Shown: positions 35,771 through 48,300 of the stretch, one piece after another
Layout: each line of letters starts with the position of its first letter
Numbering within the stretch: position 1 is the first letter of the stretch
Assembly: GCA_907164885.2 (NCBI GenBank)
Contig: OU015498.1
Location: 124,623,727 to 124,687,726 of the forward strand
DNA: 64,000 nt
Origin: Dolomedes plantarius
Lineage: Eukaryota; Arthropoda; Arachnida; Araneae; Dolomedidae
Direction: 5' to 3'
Translations under genes and position numbers: made by a program
The notes under the pieces: model-generated
Told to the model about the DNA's origin: nothing
The model's input: only the letters and a program-made list of their open reading frames with translations
The model's database searches: none

Positions 35771-36456
35771 AATAGCGAGATACATAGGGGTGATTCTCGA
35801 GCAATGCAACAGCTTCCGCCCATTTACTGTTGAAGGGGAATCACTGTTTCAGCTTTAAAATTCAATTAAAAATCGAAATTTTAAGATAGAGACTTGAAAT
35901 GAGGTTTATATGAATGAGAAAGCTTTCATCTTCCAGATGATGTAAATATTTTCTTTGTAAGATAAAAACTCGAGGAGCATCGATATTACATCCACATATG
36001 TGGCAATATTTCTCGAAAAAGTGGGTTTAATATTTTGTTGAAAATATTAGTCTGTTTTAAATTATTTTTAAACAAATGAGGTCTTGTTTGAAGGAGAAAT
36101 GTCTAAAGTCTTAGATTTAAAAAGATCAAAATTCTACGATTAATTTTTGGCGAGTTATCGTAATCTGAACATGAAAAAATCAATATTTTTCCACAAAACA
36201 TAAAATTAAAAAAAAAACTTTCCGACGAAGATGAGACAAGTCTTACTTTCTTCCCCGCATTTTTCTGCATCTATTGGTATCGGTCTCGACCCCATACCCC
36301 CAGCGGTTTCGAAGGAGATAGCGTGACAAGCTTTTGACAGCGGCGCCGCCAGTTACTTTTTTTTTAAATAGAGAGATACATATTTGCATGTATACAAAGA
36401 GATTATACTCTTTCATATTTACACAACAGACTTTAAGACGTTTCGCCTTTATTATA
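35771..36456. other. AT-rich noncoding DNA
   Basis: A GC-richer patch at 36250-36350 is unexplained. Confidence 0.45.
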
Positions 36457-36789
36457 CAGTCAAACCCCGTTATAGCGAACCTGGTATATAACGACCTCAC
36501 GGATATAACGAACGAAAATTTTGGTCTCGCTGTTTTCCTATTGTACGTAATTTAATTAGTATTGTGTCAGTTTAATGTAACCGCTTTTAGTCGATTAAAT
36601 ACATTAATGATCATTTTTAATATATTTTATCATTTTTTAATACTTCATTATTGAATACACATTGCAACTAATGAGTTATATATTTTGTGAACTCTAGTAT
36701 TTTTCTTAACGGTTCGGATATAGTGAACCACCGGTTAAAGCGAACAAAACCTTTGGTCCATTGAAGGTCGTTATAACGGGGTTCGACTG
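36457..36789. mobile_element. pogo/Tigger MITE, 333 bp, copy 1
   Basis: Ends read inward as CAGTCAAACCCCGTTATAGC and CAGTCGAACCCCGTTATAAC, flanked by TA (36455-36456, 36790-36791). Subterminal CGAACG / GGTTCGGATAT / CCACCGGTTA blocks recur in the inverted-orientation copy at 39028. No transposase. Confidence 0.9.
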
Positions 36790-36929
36790 TAATGCAATCT
36801 TTAAAACGACGCATGATGTGAATATGATACAATTCAAGGGTAGCAGTTGGTGAACGAACTTAATACAAATATTAAATAATTTCATATTTGATAGTGAATG
36901 ATTTAGCATATAAAAGAGTTAAAGTAAGT

Positions 36930-37658
36930 TAGACAACGCTTAGGGTATCGACGTTAGGAATAGAACCCAATATTTTACATCGAATCTAGATTACTACATA
37001 GCAGCGCAGATGAACAATGAAGTACGATAGAAACCCAAAGACAAAACTCCTCCTACATGGCGGTCCAACATAAACGATACAGAAGTGAAGAATGATTTAA
37101 CGCTTTAGCTCCTAAAAATCATTTAACGTGGTTATCACCCTGGTAGCAATCTTAGCGCTCAAAGTTACATATATACCTGGAAACCAGTTATATCCCTTTC
37201 ATAACGACACAGGTTAGTTCCCTCTTTCCGCCTTGCTATACGTGTGAACGAACAGTTCAAGGAGTAAGCAGTGACATCTTGAATCCAGGCAAATGAGTCC
37301 AATTATATCGCATCTCTGTTAGCAATTCGATTACATTTGACACTGTGGGATTACCTAGTCTACAGATAGCTTTCCTGACACCGTCTTATGGTACTCTGAA
37401 AGAAACTCAGACATAAGATTGTTATAACTTCATTGTGGAATTTTTAAGTCAAGTAGACACCTCGTCACAGTATGGTCTACGTCTACGCGGTCGTAGGAAA
37501 TAGGCCAACGGTGGATTGAATTTCCTTTGCCAGGGTTAAGAAACCAAAGTTCCAGTTACAAACCGATCGGTAAAGTACTCGAGTTGGGTGATTAGGTTAG
37601 GTATACAGGACACCCTAGCAACAACAGTAACGGCATCAAAGCAGCATACAAAATGGTG
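36930..37658. repeat. unassigned GC-richer block, possibly SINE-containing
   Basis: This block has more balanced base composition than its neighbours. Near 36940-37015 the minus strand has a box B-like GGGTTCTATTCC and a possible decayed tRNA head. I found no open reading frame and no end repeats, so its identity is open. Confidence 0.3.
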
Positions 37659-37687
37659 ATCTATATCTATAAAGGAAGAAGTCCTGA

Positions 37688-37745
<58 letters not shown>
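37688..37745. repeat. (TA)n microsatellite
   Basis: Pure TA, inside the first Helitron repeat unit. Confidence 0.95.
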
Positions 37746-37748
<3 letters not shown>

Positions 37749-37750
37749 GT

Positions 37751-38474
37751 ATCAACGCCCAGCAAAAACTATTGGAGATACAGATATCAAATTTTAGGAG
37801 CTTATTACTTTTGTGCTGAAGGCGTCATTTAAGAAGCGATTTTTCAAAATTCGCCCCCCAAGGGGGGGAGGGGGGCAAAACGTGTTTTTTACATATTCCT
37901 TTATATCTCAAAGAAGAAAATCGATATCCATAAGATTCTTGCTTTAAAATGTAAGAAACATGAATACCTAAAAACCAATTTCAGGATTTTTCAAAATTCG
38001 TCTCCCAAGGGGGAGAGGGGGGCTAAACGTGTTCTTACGTGTTTTATCTATATATATAAAGGAATCAACACCCAGCAAAAACTATTGGAGATACAGATAT
38101 CAAATTTTAAGAGCTTATTACTTTGTGCTGAAGGCGTCATTTAAGAAGCGATTTTTCAAAAATCGCCCCCCAAGGGGGGGAGGGGGGGCAAAACGTGTTT
38201 TTTACATATTCCTTTATATCTCAAAGAAGAAAATCGATATCCATAAGATTCTTGCTTTAAAATGTAAGAAACATGAATACCTAAAAACCAATTTCAGGAT
38301 TTTTCAAAATTCGTCTCCCAAGGGGGAGAGGGGGGGCTAAACGTGTTCTTACGTGTTTTATCTATATATATAAAGGAATCAACACCCAGCAAAAACTACT
38401 GGAGATACAGATATCAAATTTTAAGAGCTTATTACTTTTGTGCTGAAGGCGTCATTTAAGAAGCGATTTTGGTA
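37751..38474. repeat. 313/314-bp tandem repeat, 2.3 copies
   Basis: The segment starting ATCAACRCCCAGCAAAAACT begins at 37751, 38064 and 38378. Each full unit holds two G-rich palindromic blocks of the form CCCCCAAGGGGGGGAG-GGGGGC/CTCCCAAGGGGGAGAGGGGG, about 155 bp apart. The third unit breaks off at about 38470. Confidence 0.92.
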
Positions 38475-38517
38475 GGAGAAAAGAGAGAGATCAACCTTAA
38501 TTAAATGAAGTGTGGAA

Positions 38518-38552
<35 letters not shown>
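38518..38552. repeat. (GT)n microsatellite
   Basis: About 34 bp of GT alternation inside the Helitron. Confidence 0.95.
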
Positions 38553-38555
<3 letters not shown>

Positions 38556-39027
38556 TGTATATATTTCGGTTGTTAGTACGTATACATCTAGAGCTCAGGT
38601 TAACTCCATTCATTTTTATTATCCTGGGCAACGTCAGGTAATTCTTTGTTTATGAAACCGGCGATTTTCACAAGGGTTTACGGGGAAGCCCTCAAACTCC
38701 TCGAAGGGCCGGGATCCAGTGGGTTATCAAAATTGAAAGAAACATTTTAATGCTGACATTAGCATGGGGGGGGTTATTATAATATGCTGATGGGATGATG
38801 ACCAGTGGAGAGGAGTATAGATTGCCATAAAATACAAATATACATATCATACAAGTAAGCTTTATTAAGGGTTCACCCGTGCAACGCCGGGTATATAAAG
38901 CTAGTCACGTATAAAAATATTATAGAACAAGCTTTACTCATGCATGAATCTCATAAGACATTCATATAAGTGACACTGTTTACGAACAAACTATTTGGAA
39001 CTACTACAACGTGGATATAAATATATA

Positions 39028-39363
39028 CAGTCGAACCGTTATAACGAACTTCAAGGGACCAAAGGTTTTGTTAGCTTTATCCGGTGGTTCGCAATATCCG
39101 AACCATTAAGAAAAATACAAAAGAGTTCACAAAATGTATAACACATTAGTTGCAATATGTATTCAATAATGATGTATTAATAAAATGATAAAATCTATTA
39201 AAAATTATCATTAATAAATGAAATCGACTAAAATCGATTACATTAAAATGACAATACTAATGAAATTACGTACAATAGGAAAACGGCGGGACGAACATTT
39301 TCGTTCGTTATATCCGTAAGTTCGTTATATATATATCAGGTTCGCTATAACGGGGTTCAACAG
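39028..39363. mobile_element. pogo/Tigger MITE, 336 bp, copy 2 (inverted)
   Basis: Begins CAGTCGAACCGTTATAACGA and ends (inward) CTGTTGAACCCCGTTATAGC, with TA at 39026-39027 and 39364-39365. Internally it is the reverse complement of the element at 36457 (for example CCGGTGGTTCGCAATATCCG). A C-run is shortened in the left end and the right end is mutated. Confidence 0.88.
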
Positions 39364-39365
39364 TA

Positions 39366-42300
39366 CTGCAAATGAAGATTCATGTATCTCTAATAGGTTA
39401 ACATGTAATAGGATCCTCGGTTTGAATTATAATTTGGGGAGTGGAATCAATTTCTGATATTTTCAAATACATAATCAACGTATTCTTCGGTTTATTGTCG
39501 TTTCAATGAAGTTTACATTTTATATAATTTCGTTCAACGCTTTCCGAAGCACTCCAGACTCAAAAATTTAATATGAAAATAGTATTACTATCATCATTAA
39601 TACATCCCAAAATAAGATTTAGTAACACGGTAAATTTTGGATAAGTTTCTAAGGATCCTTTACTACTATTATATTTACTGGGCTTCTTCTAATCCTTAGA
39701 AGAAAAAATATGCTTTTTCCAGAGTTTTATGAACACATTTCTGATTACTTCAACACAATTTTACAGCTTATTCACAAGAAGATGATATTAATGGAGACCA
39801 AAAGAAAAAAAAGCTCTTTACGGCGTAAAACAATTCTAATTCAAATTGATTTATGGTCTAAATAAAAATAAAATAAAAAAAGGAGTTGATTAGACTTAAT
39901 TGATGAATGTGAGGATTAGGAATAAAAGACACTAATGAAGAACATATTCAATAATTTATTAAACAAACTTGAAGTTGATTATACGATCAATAAACCTGTC
40001 TAAACAGTTAATTAGCAGTCCCGTATCTTGTAGCTCATTAGCAAATGAGGGAAAAAATACACACTTTCAAAATAAATGGTTCACTTCTCAGGTGTTTCAA
40101 ATCACTCCAGTAACCTTTTTAAATGCATTGCAAAGAAAAGACAAAGCCTCGCGATGATGAATGGGTTTATTTAAGTTGAATAACCTACCATTTCGCCTGG
40201 TTTCTTGCCAAATATTTGAAACGACTTCATTTCCGAAGCCATATAAATCTCTTTTCATGTCTGGTAATTCGAAATCTCTCTTCAATGAATAATGAGAGCT
40301 TATCCATACAATAAGTCAAAAGCACAGATTTTCCATGGGCACGTGTAATATCTCCAACGGTTTTCCATACCGTATAAATCAAATGAAATCAAAGGTCAGT
40401 ATGAATCATCAATTGTAACTTTGTTGTATATTTTATACAATATGTAACTAATGACAGTTAAATAATACAGCTTTCATGGGTGCAAAAGAAAAATTATCAT
40501 AAATTTAACTACCTTTAGATTAATTTAATATCAAATTTGCCGCAATTATGAAGCCAAAATCCTTGTATTAGTGATAGCATGAAATACTATTATTACGGAA
40601 CCAATGTATAATTAACTCTTAAATATCGGTACCGTAAGTAGTTTTAAGCTAACAGCAGAAAAGTCTAATTGATAAAAGCTCGTATGGAATTAAAAGCTAT
40701 TGTTACACATAAATCCAAAACACCGACTCTAATACCAAATTATATGTATATAAAAAAAAATGCATTTTCTCAATTCTCGTATAACTTGTGTTTTTACGTG
40801 CTATCCGTATGTTCAGTGCTTCTGTTCAACTATGGTAAAAAATTTCGCCATTTTTCAATATTAATTTCATTAAATGTATACTTAAGACATCATTTTAGAT
40901 AGGAGTTGTTGTTGTAACAGAGTCAAGATGATGGGATTTTTTTTAAGTCGTTATTTCAAATTGAAACCTCAAACAGAAATCTATAATTTAAATTTATCAC
41001 TAAAAATAGGCATTAACTCACGGTTGGAGAAAATAAATTCCACTTTGACACATAACAATCAAGAAAAAATTTTTTAACATTAAACAAACATTAAACAATT
41101 AATCACGAAAAAATCGCTGAATAGGTTCCTGAATTAGATCAGGAATTATTTGTTCTTACGATCCGAAAAAAAATTACACGACATCATCGAAAGAAACTCA
41201 TTAGGTACGGCCAACTGAAGATTGCAAGGAAAGAAGAAAAGTAAGAGTAACAAACACAGTAATCAAAAGTATGCAATTTTTTGCAAAGGAGAAAAGGGGG
41301 AGGGGGGATGATCTCGATTCTAAAATTAATACATGAATTCAAATAAGGAGGAAACATATCTCAACGGATGAAGGCAGATTATTTACGTACTTATTTATTT
41401 TTATTCACCCAAAGCTAAAAGTTTCCCTTTATGCAACTTACTTCAGCTTCCTTTAAAAAACAAAACAAACAAACAAAAAACATTGTCATAAAACAATGGA
41501 GAAAGGTAAGAGATAAGTAAAATTTTATCCTATAAGAACTCTCACGGCGAAGAATAGCTAATAGGATTTTGCAGATTACATTAAACGCAGAGGCTCCGTC
41601 ATCCTCAAAGATTATCTTTCATTAAGACCTTATTTATATTAACGCGACCCTTAACCAATTTTTTGTTCATTACAATGCATAAATCCTGATTTTTACATCC
41701 TTTCCTCCTGTACATTTAGTTTGGTGAAATAAGATATAAAATCCAATTTGTAATTAAAAAGACAACGCGCTCCGAAGTTATGTTAAATCATAAATATAAA
41801 ATGCAGTTATACAAAAAAAATTTCTACCTCCTTGCTTAGTAGATTTTAGACCAAGAAATAAACTCAAAAGAAAAAATCAATAACCAAGCTCAACGGAACC
41901 CAGACTCATATCCAATCTAATTACAAAGCTTCTTTCCATCTTCAGAAGAGAATGGAGCTCTTACTTTTTTTTAATCAGTGTTTAAAGAACTCGTTAATAT
42001 AATACGTTGAAAGGTGAAGTCTATAAAATCAGTGTCAATTACGGAAAATTAATCTAATTCTAGTATATGAAATGCGGTACTCGCTGTAAATAAAGATTTA
42101 ACACAATATTAACATTAGCGTAACTGAGAACATTTATGGGGAACACTTGGAATGCAGCGTTAATCAAATTATACCAATACTCGATCCTTTCGAGGATTTA
42201 ATTATACGTTAGACAACAAATTAATTAAATAGCAGTCCTTTTTGGGCTTTTAAAGTTTTAGCTATACTACTATTATAAGAAATTTATAACAACTGTATAT

Positions 42301-43498
42301 AAATGTGGTTTGTAAACATTTAGAATTTCACTGAGGTATTTAAATATTGCACATTTACTACATTTCTCCCTATATAGACACTCTCCCTCATCAGTATCAT
42401 ACTCGCATTATTATTTCTGGCCAGATTTTTTTCTACTATCGAAATAATTTGTAGTAATTTAATTGTTATCATTCCGAATTAAACAGTTTCGATTCCTTTC
42501 TTATTTTAAATAGAAATTTAATTTAAAAGAAAATCCCTACTATTTAACAATTTCTTTCGTTTCATTAAAATCGTCTGAAGTTTTTAGATAAAGGTCTAAC
42601 AACTTTATACATGGACTTAAAGCTGGTTATTTTATTGATATGCTTAGTCTGTATCCATCATTTAAATAGCTCAATGGCTTGAAAGCCGTCAAAATGCGCT
42701 CCGAACATATTAAATCTAAATTATTCTGGGTTAAACTTATTTACAAAACTGCAAATTTTCAAGTATATCAACATTCTAACACCTTTAGACTACGTTCTTA
42801 GAGTATGCTATTTTATAGATATGTATTTTAGTTCTATATTCCGCATTAACGTAGTTCAATTGCTTGAAAGCAGTCAAAATAAACTGCAAAAAAAAAGTTT
42901 GAAAAATTCAAACAAAAAGTAATGATCAATCTAGGTACAGATACGGTGCAGATCTTAAAAATATAAATTCCTAAGAGGTGCAATCGTATGAAATGTCTTC
43001 TTCGATAGACGAATTAATCGCTATCGAACGGTTGATCAACCCAAATTAATTGAAATTCATTCTCATCAATCAATACAGTTGACTTTCTGCTACATTCCTC
43101 TGGTTTAGAAAGTAATACTTAGAAAACAACTAAAAGATGTGTACTTAATACAGGGTTTATTTAGAACGCTATGGGCACTGGAAGAAGGAGGGAGAATCCT
43201 GGCGAGTACCGATGTAAAGTTTTTTAGATTCGTGGAAGAGAAATGTATCGAGAACAGAATGAAGTATCTTTTTATTAAGATAGATGATAGATACGAAGCA
43301 AAAATCGAACAAAATACATTACATAATAAACGTCAAGCGCAATGACAGGTCTATGAACAATTACTAATTTTTCAAAAGCTTACTAATTTTTCATGAAATA
43401 AAAGGAAATCTTGAGCCTATAACAACAAAAGCTGTATTTCCGACGGTACCAGTTATATACTCTATTTTGTAAACGTATATGAAAGCTTTCTTTGAAAT
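39366..43498. other. AT-rich noncoding DNA, about 4.1 kb
   Basis: I found no element ends, coding pattern or RNA. Frames such as 39969-40157 and 40669-40902 have chance-like composition. A pair of similar segments near 42600-42740 and 42790-42900 (both with 'CAATKGCTTGAAAGC.GTCAAAAT') suggests an old local duplication. Confidence 0.5.
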
Positions 43499-43508
43499 TA
43501 TACAAAAA

Positions 43509-43861
43509 AAGGTTGTCGTTGTTTATGTCACTTGACCGACAGCAACATCAGATCAAGTCCCGAAGGCTATGAGCGATGAAGGTGCGGTTCCTGTTTTGAC
43601 TGGCACCACAAGTGTGGAGTCCGACTTGGAAAAAGGAACAGTCCCGTAATTGTGAACCCAGTCAAGTGACGAGACCAGAACACTTGACCCCGCACCTCCA
43701 GAGGAAATCTTGAGAACTTGTAGGACATTGCAGCCACGACAGATTTTACGTGCACCAGTCGCCATTGGTGTACACGGCAGTTGATTTGTCAGCGACGGGC
43801 ATCGGACCAGTGATTTTCAGATCACTAGCCCGCTGCCCTTGCTAACTGGGCCACTGCGCCC
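43509..43861 (-). mobile_element. tRNA-derived SINE, family C, 353 bp
   Basis: TATACAAAAA at 43499-43508 is repeated at 43862-43871. On the minus strand the head begins GGGCGCAGTGGCCCAGTTAG (box A) and has TGGTCCGATGCCCG (box B-like); a 270-bp GC-richer body follows. The minus-strand frames of 62-70 codons inside it are not real genes. Confidence 0.75.
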
Positions 43862-43871
43862 TATACAAAAA

Positions 43872-44375
43872 TGGTCTTTTAGAAAGCATATCCCGCTTGT
43901 CTGTTTAAGGCCTTCTCTTTGTTTCAACACCTGTACTAAAAAAGAACGAAACACAACGAAACAACGAAAAGAGCTGCTACAAAAGCTGCAAAAGCATAAA
44001 ATATCATAAATAAAAATTATGCACGTCTAACATGCAAGCAAAAATGATAACATGATTTCAAAAATGATAGAACTAACAGTGTATGCAGTAAAGAAACTCA
44101 AACAAAAATATGTCGAAATGAAACAGCTAAACATACATTGTTTCATACTATAAAATTTAACTTTGCGAGTTCAAACTCTATATAAATCAGCATAAGCTAA
44201 ATATTAAAAATATTTTACGCGGTATGATATAAACTTTGATTTAAGTATAAATAGACTTAAAATTGCAATTTACAAAACAACTCGGAATGGGCCATGTAAC
44301 TAACGAATCATGATCAGACCAATGACAAGATGAATATCAAATTTTATATAATGAGAGAAAAAAATGTATATAAAC
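43872..44375. other. AT-rich noncoding DNA
   Basis: Nothing was recognised. Confidence 0.5.
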
Positions 44376-44740
44376 GTGATATTGCAGTTGCTGCTTTCAG
44401 GATTGCAACTGAATACGACTGCCCGACTATGCATTTAAATAGAATGGGAATTTTTCCTAGCCCTATGTGAAGAAAATCACCGAAGAAAATTCAAGAAATA
44501 TATATCCAAGAAATCAAGAAATTCAATGCAACCAAGATTTCAAGCGTCAGGCTTTTATTACGTTCAAGAGTCCAACTCAACTAACTACACACACTTCACG
44601 CAAACCGCCAGGTGGCGCTACCAGTACGCCAAAAACAAATATATATAATATAATTTCAATTTGCAACACTATACGCCCTCTTTGCAATTCCGACAACATG
44701 GACGGTAAGCACATGATGTCCTGCCCTGCCTAAACTGGTC
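44376..44740 (+). pseudogene. LINE C-terminal fragment, copy 2, with an insertion
   Basis: The stretch to about 44470 (AAFRIATEYDCPTMHLNRMG in translation) and that from about 44666 (CNSDNMDGKHMMSCPA) align with consecutive parts of the fragment at 3020. The second block carries the C..C...H....C knuckle typical of the end of arthropod LINE polyproteins. About 190 bp between them (44478-44665) is absent from copy 1 and so is an insertion; a weak CTATRYG duplication flanks it. Confidence 0.5.
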
Positions 44741-44752
44741 CTAACCTGCCTA

Positions 44753-45254
44753 CCTCGCTATACGGCCGCTCTTTATACGGCATTTCGCTATAACGGCCTT
44801 TTTTAATTATGGCACTTTTTCGATTTACGGCCCACAATATTTCGTTATACGGTCACAAAGTGATGATGGCAGCATATTATAGCTTAGTGATTCTTCTTCT
44901 TCTTCATGTTAATGTTCGTCATCACATTAACACAGTTTTTAAACATTTTATTTAACGTTTTTTATTATATGTATACATATGTGCATATGATTTCTTTTGT
45001 TTTTTGTATATGTTTATTCTTTGAATTTCTGTATCTTATTACATTGTGTATTTTATGTAATATTTTTATGTAAGCATTTTTAAAGGAAATAAAAAGAATA
45101 AAATGCTTTATGAACCAAAAACTATATTATTTATAAAAAATTGGAACAGATCCAGTTAAATTTGTATGGGTTTGTATCAAAATAATTGATTCGTTATACG
45201 GCTTTTCGATTTACGGCCAACTTTTCCGGAACGTATCTAGGCCGTAAAGCGAGG
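44753..45254. mobile_element. pogo/Tigger-type element, 502 bp, nonautonomous
   Basis: Ends read inward as CCTCGCTATACGGCCGCTCT and CCTCGCTTTACGGCCTAGAT, with further inverted CGATTTACGGCC and TTCGTTATACGG motifs inside. TA flanks at 44751-44752 and 45255-45256. The interior has no transposase. The right end abuts a long (GT)n tract. Confidence 0.8.
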
Positions 45255-45256
45255 TA

Positions 45257-45377
<121 letters not shown>

Positions 45378-48300
45378 ATATAGTTAGTAACATTAAAAAA
45401 GTGTTGTTCAGGCGATATGAACGTCAGAGTACAGGACTAAAACGAGTCCTTATCTATAAAGAATAGTAGGTAATTTTCTAGGACGAATTGTAAATATATA
45501 CAGGTAAAGCCTCTAATTTAAAAATTAAAGGAAAATTAATAAAAGTTGACATCAAGTCCCAATTGAAAAGATTTTAACAAAGAAAAATGTTTATTTGGAA
45601 TTGGGTTAATCAAACCTAACATTTATTAATGTAATACTCTACGATAACGAAAATTTGATACTTAAAAATAACGGAGGTAGACAATACCTCATAACCAGTA
45701 AATTTTACAGACAAACAGGGCAAGATTTAAGCACGGAATATCTCTATTTCAAAAACAGTTCCTTCATTATATACTTAGAATCTCATACATTTACCCACAT
45801 AAATAGACGCACTATCAGACGAATATTCTAGTCTATAATTATTCTAGTTAGTTCACAAAGAAATAATTATTAATGATGCAGCAGATTATAAACCAAATAC
45901 ATGAAACTGAAAACGTTTAGCACGAATAAATCTAAAGCAGTTATTTTTCCTGGTTCTAACTTTTATTTTTTATCCAACTTTTCTAGCATCCAAGAATATT
46001 AAAAACGCACAATCATTTTCATAAAAAAAAAACCCATCAGGGTAATCGGTTTAGCAGAAACGTTTAAGATCGGCGCCCTTTAATTATAATAACTGAACGC
46101 TAAGACGCTCCTCGTCTAATGACTCTCTTGGGCCTGTGGCTTATATAAAATACATTGTAATGAATATTAAAGGAAAAAAATAGTTTGAATTAAGCTGATT
46201 AATAAGCAGTTTGAACTCGAAAATGATATTTCACCGTTTTAAGAAGAATTCATATCGAAAATGGTTACAGTTATAAAAACTTCAGTAAAACAAAATTCCC
46301 AATCAAATGAGCTTCAAATAATGGAATATTTCTAATTTTATCCTTAGTCAATAATAAAATTTCTAAATATCCGCCCTCAAACTTTTTAAAAATATATAAT
46401 GCTAAAAAAAACTGGGAAAGCACTTAGCAGAAAATGGCTTATATAATTGCAATTCGAATCAATATTCGATTTGCAATTTATTCGCATTGCAAGGCTACGA
46501 AGATAAAGAGAAGGCAGCGGAGCGGAAACGCACTTCCTAGTTACGAAATATATGTGGCTAAATTGCTATACTCCGATTTTCTAATTTTATTTTCCCTTTC
46601 TACAGAATGATTCAATCTATCTATAACGTGAAAGATAATGAACTTTCATATGTTTCATATTTAAAAAGTAAAAAATAAATAAAAATGGTGTAGCAAAATT
46701 CGGTTTACTTCTTTTTACACGCCTCCACCAAATGCGAGATTTTATTATTTATTTATTTAATCCCGAATATTCAAGCTAAAATTTCAATTTTTAATGTCTA
46801 GATGTGTACTGAGCACGTGCTTTATTCAACATGACTATTTACCAGTTTTCAACAAAATATACAGACAAATCAAAACCGTCAAATAATTCTGTGATCAACT
46901 AAATTATTCTAATCCAAAATTATTTCAATATTTAAGTCAACTAGTGGTTAGCCCGTCAAAAATGACGTGTTAATTTTAATTTTTATCAATTTACATCTCC
47001 AAAGTCAATATTATTTGTATACTTAATAGCTTCTCTACTTTCTTTTATTTAAATTATACACATTATTAATAATTTAAAATTATGCACTATAATCCATTTA
47101 AGATGAATTTTTTTTTTAATTTAACTAAAATCTGAACTACACATAATATCATCACTTTACTTTATTCTATTACATGTATTAATTATGAAATATTAAATTC
47201 TGTCTGTTAACAGTATCAAACGTAATTATTGTAAAAATTGAAACATTGTGAAATATTGGTTTTAAGTGTTTATAAAAAAAATCTTTATTTTTTTTTTTCA
47301 ATATAATGATTTTTATTTTTTTAACATTCATTTCAAATGTAATACATTGCGCTGTAAGTAAATTTTCCATTAACTGCGGTGGAAAAATTTTAACATAGTT
47401 TTTTCATAATTTTAATTCATAAATGAACAGGCGCCAAATATAAACCATTGAGGTGTTCGGTATTTTTCATTTAAAGATGTTACAAGTTGAAAAATAGTTT
47501 TATATATTTTGATCGAGAGGAAAGTATAATATTAAAATATTTCAACAATTAAAGCTTAATTTCAATTTATTTTATTTTTAAAACGCGGTAATCAAAGTAC
47601 ATTTGAATATGGCAACAAAAAGGAAAAAGCTTTCGAGACAGAGAGATAGATCTGTGCTATTATTAATGTTTATTATACTGTTCGTCAGTTACTGGAAAAC
47701 TCCTTCTTTCAAGAAAATTTTTAACTCGGTATTTATACGAATTTTGAAAGTTTAACAGGAAAAAAAAAATTTCAGATTGCCGAAAATTTCTTTTTATCTT
47801 TCTTGATTTCAATTTTTAATTTCAGTTAATTACGTGGCACTTTATTTAAAAGAAAAAACTTTTTAGAGAATAAATAGTAAAAAAGGATAAAAATTAACAA
47901 TAATTAAAGATTGGATGACGAGCATCATTTTTTCATATACATTATGGAACAGAATCAAGTGAGAAATGAATCTAGCTGAAAGTTTTCAGGTATTCAAGCG
48001 AATTCTTTCGTATACAGTAATAACATTTTTTAAGCGAATAGAAGAAAAACTGCACAGAAAGAACAACACATTACAAATCGGAATTAACACTTAAGGAATA
48101 TCAGATCTGATGAGATTAGTCAGAAGCACTCAATTCTCATTGATACGCTACTAGACAAAGTGCATTTCAATGCTACGATTAGCTTAAGAATGAAAGCTTT
48201 ACTCATAAGTATTCTCACATTATGAACAATTCTTTTGTGTAAAGATTTGCTTCAGTACAGAAGCTTTTTTTATTTTTATTTTTATTTTCACTAAACTTAT

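Larger units (their letters stand above)
37660..38904 (+). mobile_element. nonautonomous Helitron with three tandem 5' ends
   Basis: The 3' end is textbook: ACCCG-TGCAACGC-CGGGT can fold into a hairpin (38875-38892), then ATATAAAG, then CTAG (38901-38904) and T. 5'-like TCTATATMTATAAAGGAA starts occur at 37660, 38047 and 38361, each the start of a repeat unit of about 314 bp. A (TA)n expansion sits inside unit 1. No Rep/helicase coding is present; a 103-codon frame across unit 2 is a chance reading. Confidence 0.7.

Noticed and set aside
38029..38340. 103-codon ORF
   Set aside because: Covers one unit of a noncoding tandem repeat; Gly/Lys-rich because of G and A runs.
37751..38474. CRISPR-like or satellite array
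   Set aside because: Units are about 314 bp, contiguous and without spacers; explained as part of a Helitron.
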